Assembly (NCBI RefSeq): GCF_003173775.1
Contig: NZ_CP029552.1
Coordinates: forward strand, 5,335,001-5,399,000
Origin: Methylobacterium sp. 17Sr1-1
Lineage (GTDB): Bacteria > Pseudomonadota > Alphaproteobacteria > Rhizobiales > Beijerinckiaceae
DNA length: 64,000 nucleotides
Direction: 5' to 3'
In this document: positions 17,375 to 26,037 of the stretch, piece by piece
Layout of the letters: each line of letters opens with the position of its first letter
Numbering within the stretch: the first letter of the stretch is position 1
The notes under the pieces: generated by a model
Told to the model about the DNA's origin: nothing
The model's input: only the letters and a program-made list of their open reading frames with translations
Database searches by the model: none
Program-made: the position numbers and the translations under genes

Positions 17375-18186
17375 GCCGCCCTCCGGGTGAACAGCTTGCC
17401 GAGGAGCGAGCGCTTCTCGGACGGGACGGTCATCGCCACGGTCTCGCCCTTGAGCCGCCGCACCGCGTCGGCATAGGCGCGGGCCGGGGCGCTCTGGGGC
17501 GCGTTCAGCGTCACCGGGCTGCCGAGGTTCGAGGCCTTGAGAACCTCCTCGCTCTCCGGGATCACGGCGAGCAGCGGGATCGACAGGATCTCCAGCACGT
17601 CGTCGATCTTCAGCATCTCGCCGCGCTCGGCCCGGTTGGGGTCGTAGCGGGTGAGGATCAGGTGCTTCTCCAGCCGCTCGCCCTTCTCGGCCCGCTCGGT
17701 CTTGGAATCGAGCAGCCCGATGATCCGGTCCGAATCGCGCACCGAGGAGACCTCGGGATTGGTGACGACGACCGCGATGTCGGCGTGGCGCATCGCCAGC
17801 GTCGCGCCGCGCTCGATGCCGGCCGGGCTGTCGCAGATCACCCAGTCGAACTTTTCGCGCAGCTCGCCGATCACCCGGGCGACGCCCTCGTCGGTGAGCG
17901 CGTCCTTGTCGCGGGTCTGCGAGGCGGGGAGCAGCGACAGGGTGTCGAGGCGCTTGTCGCGGATCAGCGCCTGGGGAAGCTTGGCGTCGCCCTGGACGAC
18001 GTTGATCAGGTCGTAGACCACCCGGCGCTCGGCGCCCATGATGAGGTCGAGGTTGCGCAGGCCGACGTCGAAATCGACCACGCAGACTTTCTGTCCGGTC
18101 CGGGCCAGGGCCGCGCCCAGGGCCGCCGTCGTGGTGGTCTTGCCCACCCCTCCCTTGCCGGATGTCACCACGATGACTTTGGCCAT
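17371..18186 (-). CDS. minD: Septum site-determining ATPase MinD
   Basis: 271 aa ParA/MinD ATPase. It has the deviant Walker A SGKGGVGKTTTTAALG at residues 9-24, switch I/A' region VVDFDVGLRNLDLIMG, and Walker B region FDWVICDSPAGIE. The C-terminus GKLFTRRAA is the short amphipathic membrane-targeting helix. MinD-ATP binds the inner membrane, recruits MinC to block FtsZ assembly and is released by MinE. It starts at ATG 18186 with a strong GGGGGACC leader, 127 nt after minC, and overlaps minE by 4 nt. Confidence 0.98.
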   Translation of the reverse strand: MAKVIVVTSGKGGVGKTTTTAALGAALARTGQKVCVVDFDVGLRNLDLIMGAERRVVYDLINVVQGDAKLPQALIRDKRLDTLSLLPASQTRDKDALTDEGVARVIGELREKFDWVICDSPAGIERGATLAMRHADIAVVVTNPEVSSVRDSDRIIGLLDSKTERAEKGERLEKHLILTRYDPNRAERGEMLKIDDVLEILSIPLLAVIPESEEVLKASNLGSPVTLNAPQSAPARAYADAVRRLKGETVAMTVPSEKRSLLGKLFTRRAA

Positions 18187-18313
18187 TGGTCCCCCTTAAC
18201 CTTGCGATGCGAAGTCGCGGCCGGCGCGGCCGCTGCGTGTGTTTTCTTGAGTTTCGCCCCGTCCGCGGATCGTTGCCGCGGGGCCCCCGGAGCGGTGACG
18301 AAGAACGGTACCT

Positions 18314-19018
18314 TTAGTCGAGGGCGGCGGTGCGCATCGCGTCGCCGTCGAGCCAGACCTGGACGGCGCGGCCGCGCAAGGACGGGTCGATGTCGTCGGC
18401 GATGCGGTAGAGGCCGTCGATCGCGAGCAGCTCGGGCTCGAACTTGCGGCAGAAGATGCGGGCGCCCGGCGAGCCGGCGGCCCCCGCGATGGCGCGGCCC
18501 CGCAGCGCCCCGTAGATGTGGATCGAGCCGCCGGCGATGATCTCGGCGCCCGAGGCCACCGAGCCCATCACGGTCACGTCGCCCTCGGGGAAGAGGATCG
18601 CCTGGCCGGAGCGCACCGGGCTCTCCAGCATCAGCGACTTCGCGCCCGTCACCCGCTCGACCGGGGCGGCGGCCGGGGCCTCGCCGGGCATCGCCACCTC
18701 GCCGGAGGGCCGGCCGCCGTTGAGCGGCGGCGGCATCCCGGGCCCGAGCGAGCCGGCCCCGGCGCCCTCGATCCCCATGATGGGGATCTCGCGCTCGTTG
18801 AGGGCGACCACCAAGTCGTGAAGCGCGTCCCGGCTCGGCGCCAGGGCCGTCACGTCGAGGATCACGGCGCGGCCGGCGAAGAACGCCGGAGAGCGCTTGG
18901 CAAGGGCGTCGAGGTCGGCGAGCCAATCCTCGATCGGCGCCTCTGGGGCTAACACGACCGCCAGGAACGAGCGGCCACGGAAGCGGATCGGCGGGCGGGT
19001 TTGGGTCTGGCTGGTCAC
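18314..19018 (-). CDS. minC: Septum formation inhibitor MinC
   Basis: 234 aa. The divergent N-terminal FtsZ-inhibiting domain (FLAVVLAPEAPIEDWLADLDAL) leads through a Pro/Gly linker (about 95-125) to the C-terminal beta-helix domain with the turns VRSGQAILFPEGDVTVMGSV, GAEIIAGGSIHIYGALRGRA and ARIFCRKFEPELLAI, the MinD-binding dimer domain. It is the first gene of minCDE. The ATG at 19018 lies 43 nt from a CtrA-like sequence at 19061-19075. The 127-nt spacer to minD is longer than usual and carries no obvious terminator. Confidence 0.96.
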   Translation of the reverse strand: MTSQTQTRPPIRFRGRSFLAVVLAPEAPIEDWLADLDALAKRSPAFFAGRAVILDVTALAPSRDALHDLVVALNEREIPIMGIEGAGAGSLGPGMPPPLNGGRPSGEVAMPGEAPAAAPVERVTGAKSLMLESPVRSGQAILFPEGDVTVMGSVASGAEIIAGGSIHIYGALRGRAIAGAAGSPGARIFCRKFEPELLAIDGLYRIADDIDPSLRGRAVQVWLDGDAMRTAALD

Positions 19019-19060
19019 GTCTTTACGACTCGTTACCAGCCCATCAGGCGCGCTCGATGG

Positions 19061-19075
19061 TTAGCGAATGGTTAA
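19061..19075 (-). promoter_or_regulatory. Candidate CtrA binding site upstream of minC
   Basis: On the minus strand the sequence reads TTAACCATTCGCTAA followed by C: TTAA-N7-CTAA, seven of eight matches to the CtrA box TTAA-N7-TTAA, placed 43-57 nt upstream of the minC ATG where it would overlap the promoter. From memory, CtrA influences min gene expression in Sinorhizobium. Confidence 0.5.
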
Positions 19076-19092
19076 CGGCCGTAACGAAGTGT

Positions 19093-19905
19093 TCACCTTT
19101 GCGAAGACGCCGCGGCGAGCGTGGCTTCGATGTGGCGCGCGAAGCCCGGATCGAGCCCGAGCCGCCGGGCGAGATGATCGAGATACGCCCGTTCCTGCGC
19201 CGTATCGACGGTGACCGCCATCAGGGAGGCGGCGTAGATCTCGCTCGCCTGCTCGGGGCTCCGGGCGAGGCGCGCCACCGCCTCGACGTCGACGGGCGCG
19301 CGCAGGGCGTCCATCAGGAAGGCCTTGTCGTCGGCATCCAGGGCATGGCGGTCCATCTCGCCGAAAATGCGGCCCTGCTCGTCCGGATCGATGTGGCCGT
19401 CGGCCTTGGCGGCGGTGATCATCGCGATCAGGAGGGCGCGGGCCCGGTCCTGCTCGTCGGCCGGGGAGGACGGCGCGAAGCGCGTGCCGCCGAGCATCCG
19501 CGCCGCCTCGTCGGCGGAGGGGATGAAGCCGGTAGGCCGAGGCGGGGCGGATCCGCGCTGGGCCTGGTTCGGCTGGCCCTGGTTCGCCTGCCAGCTCTGG
19601 TAGGCCTGGTAGGCGAGGGTGCCGATCAACGCGAGGCCGCCGAGCCGGCCGGTGGAGCCCATCCCTGCGCCCGGCGCGCCGAAGCCCGAGCCGAACCCAC
19701 TTTGGCCGCGGCGCCCGCCGAGGACGAGTGAGGCGAGGCCGCCGAGGATCGCCGCCTTGCCGCCTCCACCGCCGAGGGAGCGGGCGACCTGCTCGAGGGG
19801 AGAGGGCGCGTGGCCGTGGGGCGCTTGACTGGGATACCCGCCGGAATATCCGCCTCTCGGCCCGCCGCCGAGGAACTGGTCGAGCAGGCGCTTGGCGTCG
19901 AACAT
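19093..19905 (-). CDS. DUF533 / TerB-like protein (YebE family)
   Basis: 270 aa. MFDAKRLLDQFLGGG at the start, a Gly-rich linker (about 14-90) with one hydrophobic helix around GGLALIGTLAYQAYQSW, and a C-terminal all-helical TerB-like domain (LLIAMITAAKADGHIDPDEQGRIF onward) with the acidic A-K-A-D-G-x-I-D-x-x-E motif that is thought to bind metal. This matches the DUF533 family of inner-membrane-associated stress proteins. ATG 19905 has GGAGGGAG 7 nt upstream. It is transcribed toward the minCDE promoter, and its stop lies 74 nt from the minC start. Its role is not established. Confidence 0.85.
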   Translation of the reverse strand: MFDAKRLLDQFLGGGPRGGYSGGYPSQAPHGHAPSPLEQVARSLGGGGGKAAILGGLASLVLGGRRGQSGFGSGFGAPGAGMGSTGRLGGLALIGTLAYQAYQSWQANQGQPNQAQRGSAPPRPTGFIPSADEAARMLGGTRFAPSSPADEQDRARALLIAMITAAKADGHIDPDEQGRIFGEMDRHALDADDKAFLMDALRAPVDVEAVARLARSPEQASEIYAASLMAVTVDTAQERAYLDHLARRLGLDPGFARHIEATLAAASSQR

Positions 19906-20020
19906 CGGGGCTCCCTCCGGCACGAGCCGACGAGATGGGGCGCCGGATCGCTCCCGCAAGGGCAAAGGCGGCGGGGCGGACGATGTGCGGAGCTGAACAG
20001 GGAAAGCTGAAGAGCGCAGG

Positions 20021-20226
20021 TTTCTCCTCTCCCCGCGGGCGGGGAGAGGCCTGAGCTCCGAAGGGGCTCAGAGAGCCCGAAGGGCGGGGGTGAGGGGGTA
20101 TTTCCGGAGGAGTCTCACGCGTCGAGACCCCCTCACCCTCGCTTCGGCTTCGCCTGCGCTCACTTCATCGACGACAAGGTCGATGAAGTCCTCTCCCCGC
20201 CCGCGGGGAGAGGGGAAACCCGCGTT
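20021..20226. repeat. Composite palindromic intergenic repeat, copy 2
   Basis: Fills most of the 379-nt gap between the DUF533 gene and the peptide ABC operon. Order: CTCTCCCCGCGGGCGGGG, a GAGCTCCGAAGGGGCTC hairpin, GGTGAGGGGGTATTTCCGGA, the complement CCCCCTCACCCTCGC, an ATCGAC/GTCGAT hairpin pair, and CTCTCCCCGCCCGCGGGGAG. Same architecture as 5975-6250. I see no gene here. Confidence 0.8.
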
Positions 20227-20284
20227 ACTTCTTTCCTTGGGCAGCCCTCCGCCATGCCGGACATCGAGCGGGCAGCGCCGGGCC

Positions 20285-22138
20285 TCACGCCACCGCCGCC
20301 ATGCCGCCCGCCGGCGCCTCCCATTCCGGTCCCCAGACCTGCACCACGTGCCCGGGCGAGACCTCGCGGTAGAGCCGCTCGGGCGGCACGTAGTCGACCG
20401 GGCGGATCGGGCTCTTGATCTCGTCGCTGCGCACCGCGTGGAGCTGGCGCCGGCGACCGGGATCGGGGACCGGCACGGCGGCGATCAGCTTCTTCGTATA
20501 GGGGTGCTGGGGGGCGCCGAAGATCGCCGCGCGGGGGCCGATCTCGACGATCTCGCCGAGATACATCACGGCGACCCGGTGGCTCACCCGCTCCACCACC
20601 GCCATGTCGTGCGAGATGAACAGGTAGGCGAGGCCGAGCGAGGCCTGCAGGTCGAGCATCAGGTTCACCACCTGCGCCTTCACCGAAACGTCGAGGGCCG
20701 AGACCGATTCGTCGGCCACGATCAGCCGCGGCTCCAGCGCCAGCGTGCGGGCGATGCAGATGCGCTGGCGCTGGCCGCCGGAGAATTCGTGCGGGAAGCG
20801 ACTCGCCATCTCGGGCTTCAGCCCGACCCGGCGCAGGAGGTCGGCGGCGCGCTCGCGGGCCTGAGCCCGGGAGCAGAGGCGGTTGATCAGCAGCGGCTCG
20901 GCGATCGCCGCCCCCACGCTCATGCGTGGATCGAGGCTGGCGAAGGGATCCTGGAAGATCATCTGCATCCGCCGGCGGCAGGCGCGGAGCGCGGCGGGCG
21001 AGAGGCCGAGCACGTCCTCGCCGTCGAGGAGCACCGACCCGGCGACCGGCTCGATCAGCCGCAGCACCGAGCGGCCGGTGGTCGACTTGCCGCAGCCCGA
21101 TTCGCCGACGAGAGCCAGGGTCTCGCCCTCGCGCACCGCGAAGGAGACGTTCTCGACCGCGTGGACCCGGCCGCGCACCCGCGAGAGCAGGCCGCCGCGG
21201 ATGTCGAAGCGGGTGGTGAGGCCCTTCACCTCCAGCACCGGGCGCGCGCCCTCGCGCACCGTGTCGGGCAGCGGCACGGCCGCTTCCGGCTCGCCGGTGG
21301 CGCGGTCGACGATCGGGAAGCGGGCCGGGTGCGGCTGCCCCTTCATCGCCCCCAGGGTCGGCACGGCGGCGAGCAGCGCGCGGCTGTAGGGGTGGGCCGG
21401 GCGGCGAAAGATCTGCTCGGTGGCCCCCATCTCGACGGCGCGCCCGTCGACCATCACCACGGTCCGGTCGGCGATCTCGGCCACCACCCCCATGTCGTGG
21501 GTGATGAACAGGACCGACATGCCCTCCTCCTCCTGGAGGAGCTTGATCAGGTCGAGGATCTGGGCCTGGATCGTGACGTCGAGGGCCGTCGTCGGCTCGT
21601 CGGCGATGAGGAGCTTCGGCCGACAGGCGAGCGCCATCGCGATCATCACCCGCTGGCGCATGCCGCCGGAGAAGCGGTGCGGGTAATCGTGCACCCGCGA
21701 GGCGGCGGCCGGGATCCGCACCTTGTCGAACAGCCGCACCGTCTCGGCCTCGGCCTCGGCGCGCGACAGGCCGCGGTGGAGCCGCAGGGCCTCGCCGATC
21801 TGGAAGCCGACGGTGAGCACCGGGTTGAGGCTCGTCATCGGCTCCTGGAAGATCATCGCGACGTCGTCGCCGCGGATGCGCCGCATCTCGGCGTCGGGCA
21901 GGCGCAGGAGGTCGCGGCCCTCGAGCAGCACCCGGCCGCCGGTGCGGGTCGCGTCGCGGGGCGTGAGCCGCATGATCGAGAGCGCGGTCACGCTCTTGCC
22001 CGACCCGGATTCGCCGACCAGCGCGACCGTCTCCTTGGGGCCGATCTCGAACGAGACGCCGTGCACCACCGGGCGCCAGGCCTGCTCGGAGCGGAACGCG
22101 ACGGTGAGGTCCTGGACCGAGAGGATCGGGGTGGTCAT
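20285..22138 (-). CDS. Peptide ABC transporter, fused double ATP-binding protein (DppD-DppF type)
   Basis: 617 aa with two complete nucleotide-binding domains. NBD1: Walker A GESGSGKS, signature FSGGMRQRV, Walker [12 protein letters not shown]2: Walker A GESGCGKS, signature FSGGQRQRI, Walker B LIVADESV. Each ends with the peptide-importer extension (HPYSRALL and HPYTKKLI). This is the YejF/GsiA-like fusion energising dipeptide/nickel-type importers. Three starts are possible: GTG 22153 (overlapping the upstream stop), ATG 22147 and ATG 22138. I chose 22138, which has GAGG nine nt before it. It is the last gene of the SBP-permease-permease-ATPase operon. Confidence 0.92.
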   Translation of the reverse strand: MTTPILSVQDLTVAFRSEQAWRPVVHGVSFEIGPKETVALVGESGSGKSVTALSIMRLTPRDATRTGGRVLLEGRDLLRLPDAEMRRIRGDDVAMIFQEPMTSLNPVLTVGFQIGEALRLHRGLSRAEAEAETVRLFDKVRIPAAASRVHDYPHRFSGGMRQRVMIAMALACRPKLLIADEPTTALDVTIQAQILDLIKLLQEEEGMSVLFITHDMGVVAEIADRTVVMVDGRAVEMGATEQIFRRPAHPYSRALLAAVPTLGAMKGQPHPARFPIVDRATGEPEAAVPLPDTVREGARPVLEVKGLTTRFDIRGGLLSRVRGRVHAVENVSFAVREGETLALVGESGCGKSTTGRSVLRLIEPVAGSVLLDGEDVLGLSPAALRACRRRMQMIFQDPFASLDPRMSVGAAIAEPLLINRLCSRAQARERAADLLRRVGLKPEMASRFPHEFSGGQRQRICIARTLALEPRLIVADESVSALDVSVKAQVVNLMLDLQASLGLAYLFISHDMAVVERVSHRVAVMYLGEIVEIGPRAAIFGAPQHPYTKKLIAAVPVPDPGRRRQLHAVRSDEIKSPIRPVDYVPPERLYREVSPGHVVQVWGPEWEAPAGGMAAVA

Positions 22139-22149
22139 GGGTGTCATCC

Positions 22150-23079
22150 TCACAGCACCCGCCGCGGGTCGAGGGCGTCGCGCAGGCCGTCGCCGATGAA
22201 GTTGATCGACAGGACGGTCAGGAAGATCGCGGCGCCCGGGAACAGCGCCCAGTGCGGCGCCACGTCGAGATGGTCCTTGGCGTCGTAGAGGAGCCGGCCC
22301 CAGGTCGGGATGTCGGGCGGGAAGCCGAGGCCTAAGAACGACAGGGTCGATTCGGCGATGATCGCGGACGACACCTCGATCGTCGCCGCGACGATCACCG
22401 GACCCAGCGCATTCGGCAGGATGTGACGGGTGACGAGGTGCCAGGCGGTCGCGCCCTGCGAGCGCGCCGCCTCCACGAACTCCTTCTCGCGGAGCGACAG
22501 GAACTGCGCCCGCACCAGCCGCGCCACCGGCATCCAGCGCAGGCCCCCGATGACCGCGACGATCATCACGAACACGCCGCCCTCGACCCCGAAGAGCTGC
22601 TTCAGCTGGTCACGGAACAGGTAGATGATCAGCAGCAGGAGCGGCAGCTGCGGCAGCGACAGGAAGAGGTCGGTCAGCCACATCAGCACCGGATCGAGGA
22701 AGCGGCGCGACATGCCGGCGAGGGCGCCGACCAGCACGCCGACGAAGGTCGCCACCACCATCGCGGCGAAGCCGACGGCGAGCGAGATCCGCCCGCCATA
22801 GATCATCCGCGCCAGGAGATCCTGGCCGAGGTCGTCGGTGCCGAGCGGATGGGCCCAGGACGGGCCCTGGAGCGTCGCCGCGAAGTCGATCTCGTCGATC
22901 GCCACCGGCCAGACCCAGCCGCCGACGAGGACCGCGAGCACGAGCAGGCCCAGCACCCCGACGCTGACGACCGCGAGGCGGTGGCGGCGGAAGCGCCGCC
23001 AGGTGTCCCGCCCCGAGACCGCCGGGGCCGGCACGGGGGCCGCCTCAGCGGTAGGAGATGCGAGGGTCGAGCCAGCCAT
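22150..23079 (-). CDS. Peptide ABC transporter permease (DppC/OppC type)
   Basis: 309 aa. An N-terminal OppC_N helix ([20 protein letters not shown]) is followed by the [19 protein letters not shown] motif typical of OppC proteins and six transmembrane helices. The EAA loop reads [23 protein letters not shown]. With the DppB-type partner it forms the channel for the substrate delivered by the binding protein at 24015. Its start lies within the last 35 nt of the upstream permease gene, and its stop overlaps the next gene's leader, so translation is coupled. Confidence 0.93.
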   Translation of the reverse strand: MAGSTLASPTAEAAPVPAPAVSGRDTWRRFRRHRLAVVSVGVLGLLVLAVLVGGWVWPVAIDEIDFAATLQGPSWAHPLGTDDLGQDLLARMIYGGRISLAVGFAAMVVATFVGVLVGALAGMSRRFLDPVLMWLTDLFLSLPQLPLLLLIIYLFRDQLKQLFGVEGGVFVMIVAVIGGLRWMPVARLVRAQFLSLREKEFVEAARSQGATAWHLVTRHILPNALGPVIVAATIEVSSAIIAESTLSFLGLGFPPDIPTWGRLLYDAKDHLDVAPHWALFPGAAIFLTVLSINFIGDGLRDALDPRRVL

Positions 23080-24004
23080 AGAGGAGGTCCGCGACGAGGT
23101 TGAACAGGACGACGAGGCAGGCGAACACGAAGGTGACGGCCATCACCACCGGCGTGTCGTTGGCGAGCATCGCGTTGATGAGGAGCGAGCCGATCCCGGG
23201 GATGCGAAAAATCTGCTCGGTGACGATGGCGCCGCCGAACACCGCCGGGATCTGGAGCGCCACGAGCGTCACGACCGGGATCAGCGCGTTGCGGGCGATG
23301 TGGCGGACCGTGACGGTGCCGTCCGACAGGCCCTTGGCCCGGGCGGTGGTGACGTAGTCGAGGCGCGCCACGTCGAGCACCGAGGCGCGGACGTAGCGGG
23401 TGTAGGAGGCGGCCTGGAAGAAGCCCAGCACGCAGACCGGCATGATCGCCTGCCGGACGTGCTCCCAGGCCCAGCGCCAGCCCGTCGCCGAAATGTCGGC
23501 CTGGTAGACGAAGGGCAGCCAGTCGAGGGTGAGGCTGAACAGCAGGATGAACAGCAGGCCGGTGAAGAAGGTCGGCAGCGAGAAGCCGACGAAGGCCAGC
23601 GTGTTCGCCACCTGGTCGAAGACCGAGTAGGGCCGGATCGCCGCCAGGATGCCGACCGGCACGGCGATCAGCAACGCCAGCACCTGCGACGAGCCGACCA
23701 CGAAGAGCGTGGTCGGCAGGCGCTGCAGGATCAGCTCGTCGACATTGACGCGGCTGGCGAAGGAGAAGCCCCAGTCGCCCTGGAGCATCGCCGTCAGCCA
23801 GTGCAGGTAGCGCACCAGGATCGGGTCATCGAGGCCGAACTTCAGCCGCAGCGCCTCGCGCACCTCGGGCGGCACGTTGGGATTGGTGGCAAGCTCGCCG
23901 AAGGGGTCGCCCGGCGCCAGCGCCAGCACGGTGAACAGGATGAGGCTGATCCCGAGCAGGCTCGGGATCGCGATGAGGAGGCGGCGGAGGAGATAGGCTC
24001 CCAT
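23045..24004 (-). CDS. Peptide ABC transporter permease (DppB/OppB type)
   Basis: 319 aa, six membrane helices. The N-terminal LLRRLLIAIPSLLGISLILF, the conserved APGDPFGE, and the loop ARAKGLSDGTVTVRHIARNALIP (EAA motif) place it with DppB/OppB permeases; GGAIVTEQIFRIPGIGSLLI is the family's late signature. It pairs with the OppC-type gene, whose start overlaps its last 35 nt. Ten nt separate it from the upstream binding-protein gene, consistent with one operon. Confidence 0.93.
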   Translation of the reverse strand: MGAYLLRRLLIAIPSLLGISLILFTVLALAPGDPFGELATNPNVPPEVREALRLKFGLDDPILVRYLHWLTAMLQGDWGFSFASRVNVDELILQRLPTTLFVVGSSQVLALLIAVPVGILAAIRPYSVFDQVANTLAFVGFSLPTFFTGLLFILLFSLTLDWLPFVYQADISATGWRWAWEHVRQAIMPVCVLGFFQAASYTRYVRASVLDVARLDYVTTARAKGLSDGTVTVRHIARNALIPVVTLVALQIPAVFGGAIVTEQIFRIPGIGSLLINAMLANDTPVVMAVTFVFACLVVLFNLVADLLYGWLDPRISYR

Positions 24005-24014
24005 CGGGTGATCG

Positions 24015-25823
24015 TTACGCCTGCTTGTACCACTCGGCCAGGAAGGCCAGCGAGTTGTCCCAGCCGCTCGCGGGCGCCTCGAGCTTGCCGTTGATCGCCG
24101 AGACCTGGGCGCGGTGGAGCAGCGGCAGGACGTAGTCGGCCACCACCAGGTCGTTCATCTTGACGAACAGGGCGGCGCGCTTGACGAGGTCGAGCTCGCC
24201 CTGCGCCTGCCGGTAGGCGGCATCGACCTCCGGGTTCTGCATCCGGCAGATGTTGCGGCCCTGCCACTTGTTGGCCTTGGTGGCGGCCTCCCACGACACG
24301 TATTGCAGCGCGAACACCGCCGGGTCGGCCTGGGTCATGTTCCAGGTATACATCTCCATGTCGGAGTAGAAATGCGGATAGGTATCCGGGTTCGCCACGT
24401 CGGAGGAGAAGAACACCGAGCCGGGCACCGACTTCAGCTCCATGTCGATGCCGGCCTTCTGGGCGGCCTGCTTGATGATCGCCTGGGTCTTCTGGCGCGG
24501 CGCGTTGATCGAGGTCTGGAAGACGAATTTCAGCTTCTTGCCGTCCTTGGCGCGGATGCCGTCGCTGCCCTTCTTCCAGCCAGCGTCTTCGAGGATCTGG
24601 GCCGCCTTGTCGGGCTCGAAGGCGAAGGAGGTGTTCTTCGAGACGAAGGGGGCCGGGCCGTTGAAGACGTTGGCGGTGGCCCGCCCCGTGCGGCCGTAGA
24701 TGAATTGCTGGATCGCCGCCCGGTTGACGAGCAGGTTCATCGCCTTGCGCACCGCCGGATCCGAGAAGGCCGGATGCTTCGTCTTCAGCGAGGCGCGCTC
24801 GCCGTCGACCTCGACGTTCGGGTCGGTGGCGTTCAGCAGCAGGAATTCGAGGTTGCCGCCGTAATCCATCTTGACCCGGCCCTTGCCCTCGGCCTCGAGC
24901 CGCTTGAGGATCTCGTCCTCGACCTGCATGTTCCAGGCGTAGTCGTACTCGCCGGTCTGCAGCACCGCGCGGGCGGCCGAGACCGCGTCGCCGCCGCCCT
25001 TCATCTCGATCGAGTCGAAGAACGGCCGGTTCGGCACGTGGTAGTCGGGGTTGCGCACGCCGCGCAGGATGTCGCCGGGGCGGAACTCGCTGAACTTGTA
25101 GGGCCCGGTGCCGACCGGCGCGAGGTTGGCCGGCGCGTCGCGGGACTTGTCGCCGGCATAATCCGCGAAGACGTGCTTGGGGATGATCATCCCGGCGCTC
25201 GACACGAAGGCGTCGGCCCAGAACGGCGTTGGCTCCTTGAACGTCAGCTTCACCGTCAGATCGTCGACCTTCGCGACCTTGACGTTGGTGTAGCTGCCGC
25301 CGGTGACGGCGGCGGTGGCCGGGTTGGCGGCGTATTCCGCCGTGAACACCACGTCGTCGGCGGTGAAGGGCTTGCCGTCGTGCCACTTCACGCCGGGCTT
25401 GAGCTTCCAGGTCACCGAGAGGCCGTCCGCCGCGACGCCGCCATTCTCCTTCGAGGGGATCTCGGCCGCCAGGATCGGGAAGAGGTTGCCGTCGGCGTCC
25501 CAGGCCGCCAGCGGCTCGTAGAAGATGCGCGAGCCCTCCTGGTCCTTGGTGCCGATGGCGAAGTGCGGGTTGATCAGGGTCGCGGCCTGCCAGAACAAGA
25601 GCTTGAGCGGCCCGCCGCCGCCGGCCTTCGCCGGCTTGTAGGCGTCGCGCAGGGGGTTCGCCGCGAAGGCGACGCCGCTCTGGGCCAGCATCATCCCGGC
25701 CATCGGGGCGGAGAGGCCGAGCGCCAGCATCCGGCGCACGAAGCTGCGCCGCGACAGGCTCCCGTCCTTCACCTCGCCGATCAGGGTGCGCAGGTCATGC
25801 TCGGTTACGCCACGCTCGGTCAT
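24015..25823 (-). CDS. Peptide ABC transporter periplasmic binding protein (SBP family 5), Tat-type signal
   Basis: 602 aa. After a short cytoplasmic lead the signal has SLSRRSFVRRMLALGLS, a twin-arginine motif, with an AFA-type cleavage region near residue 54. The mature part follows the DppA/OppA family 5 pattern (VTWKLKPGVKWHDGKPFTADDVV, YKFSEFRPGD). It would bind an oligopeptide or related ligand and deliver it to the two permeases. Tat export is unusual but known for this family in alphaproteobacteria. ATG 25823 has AGAAGGG 9 nt upstream; the longer frame to 25934 has no RBS. It is first in the operon and divergent from an M20 peptidase gene, with a shared 214-nt promoter region. Confidence 0.9.
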   Translation of the reverse strand: MTERGVTEHDLRTLIGEVKDGSLSRRSFVRRMLALGLSAPMAGMMLAQSGVAFAANPLRDAYKPAKAGGGGPLKLLFWQAATLINPHFAIGTKDQEGSRIFYEPLAAWDADGNLFPILAAEIPSKENGGVAADGLSVTWKLKPGVKWHDGKPFTADDVVFTAEYAANPATAAVTGGSYTNVKVAKVDDLTVKLTFKEPTPFWADAFVSSAGMIIPKHVFADYAGDKSRDAPANLAPVGTGPYKFSEFRPGDILRGVRNPDYHVPNRPFFDSIEMKGGGDAVSAARAVLQTGEYDYAWNMQVEDEILKRLEAEGKGRVKMDYGGNLEFLLLNATDPNVEVDGERASLKTKHPAFSDPAVRKAMNLLVNRAAIQQFIYGRTGRATANVFNGPAPFVSKNTSFAFEPDKAAQILEDAGWKKGSDGIRAKDGKKLKFVFQTSINAPRQKTQAIIKQAAQKAGIDMELKSVPGSVFFSSDVANPDTYPHFYSDMEMYTWNMTQADPAVFALQYVSWEAATKANKWQGRNICRMQNPEVDAAYRQAQGELDLVKRAALFVKMNDLVVADYVLPLLHRAQVSAINGKLEAPASGWDNSLAFLAEWYKQA

Positions 25824-26037
25824 GGACAAACACCCTTCTGGCTGGCCTCTGGCGGCCGGCAGCATCGCGCCCGCGGTCCCGGACCGCAAGCCGCCGTGGA
25901 ATACTCTCCCAGCCATTCGCAATTCGCGCGCCACGTCCGCTCCCGCCGCGCTTGAGCCGGCAAGCCTCCTGCATGAGGCTCGCCCGCAAGGCGGCCCGCC
26001 GGAGGGCCGCGCGGCTCAGGAATTCCGGGAGGACCCC

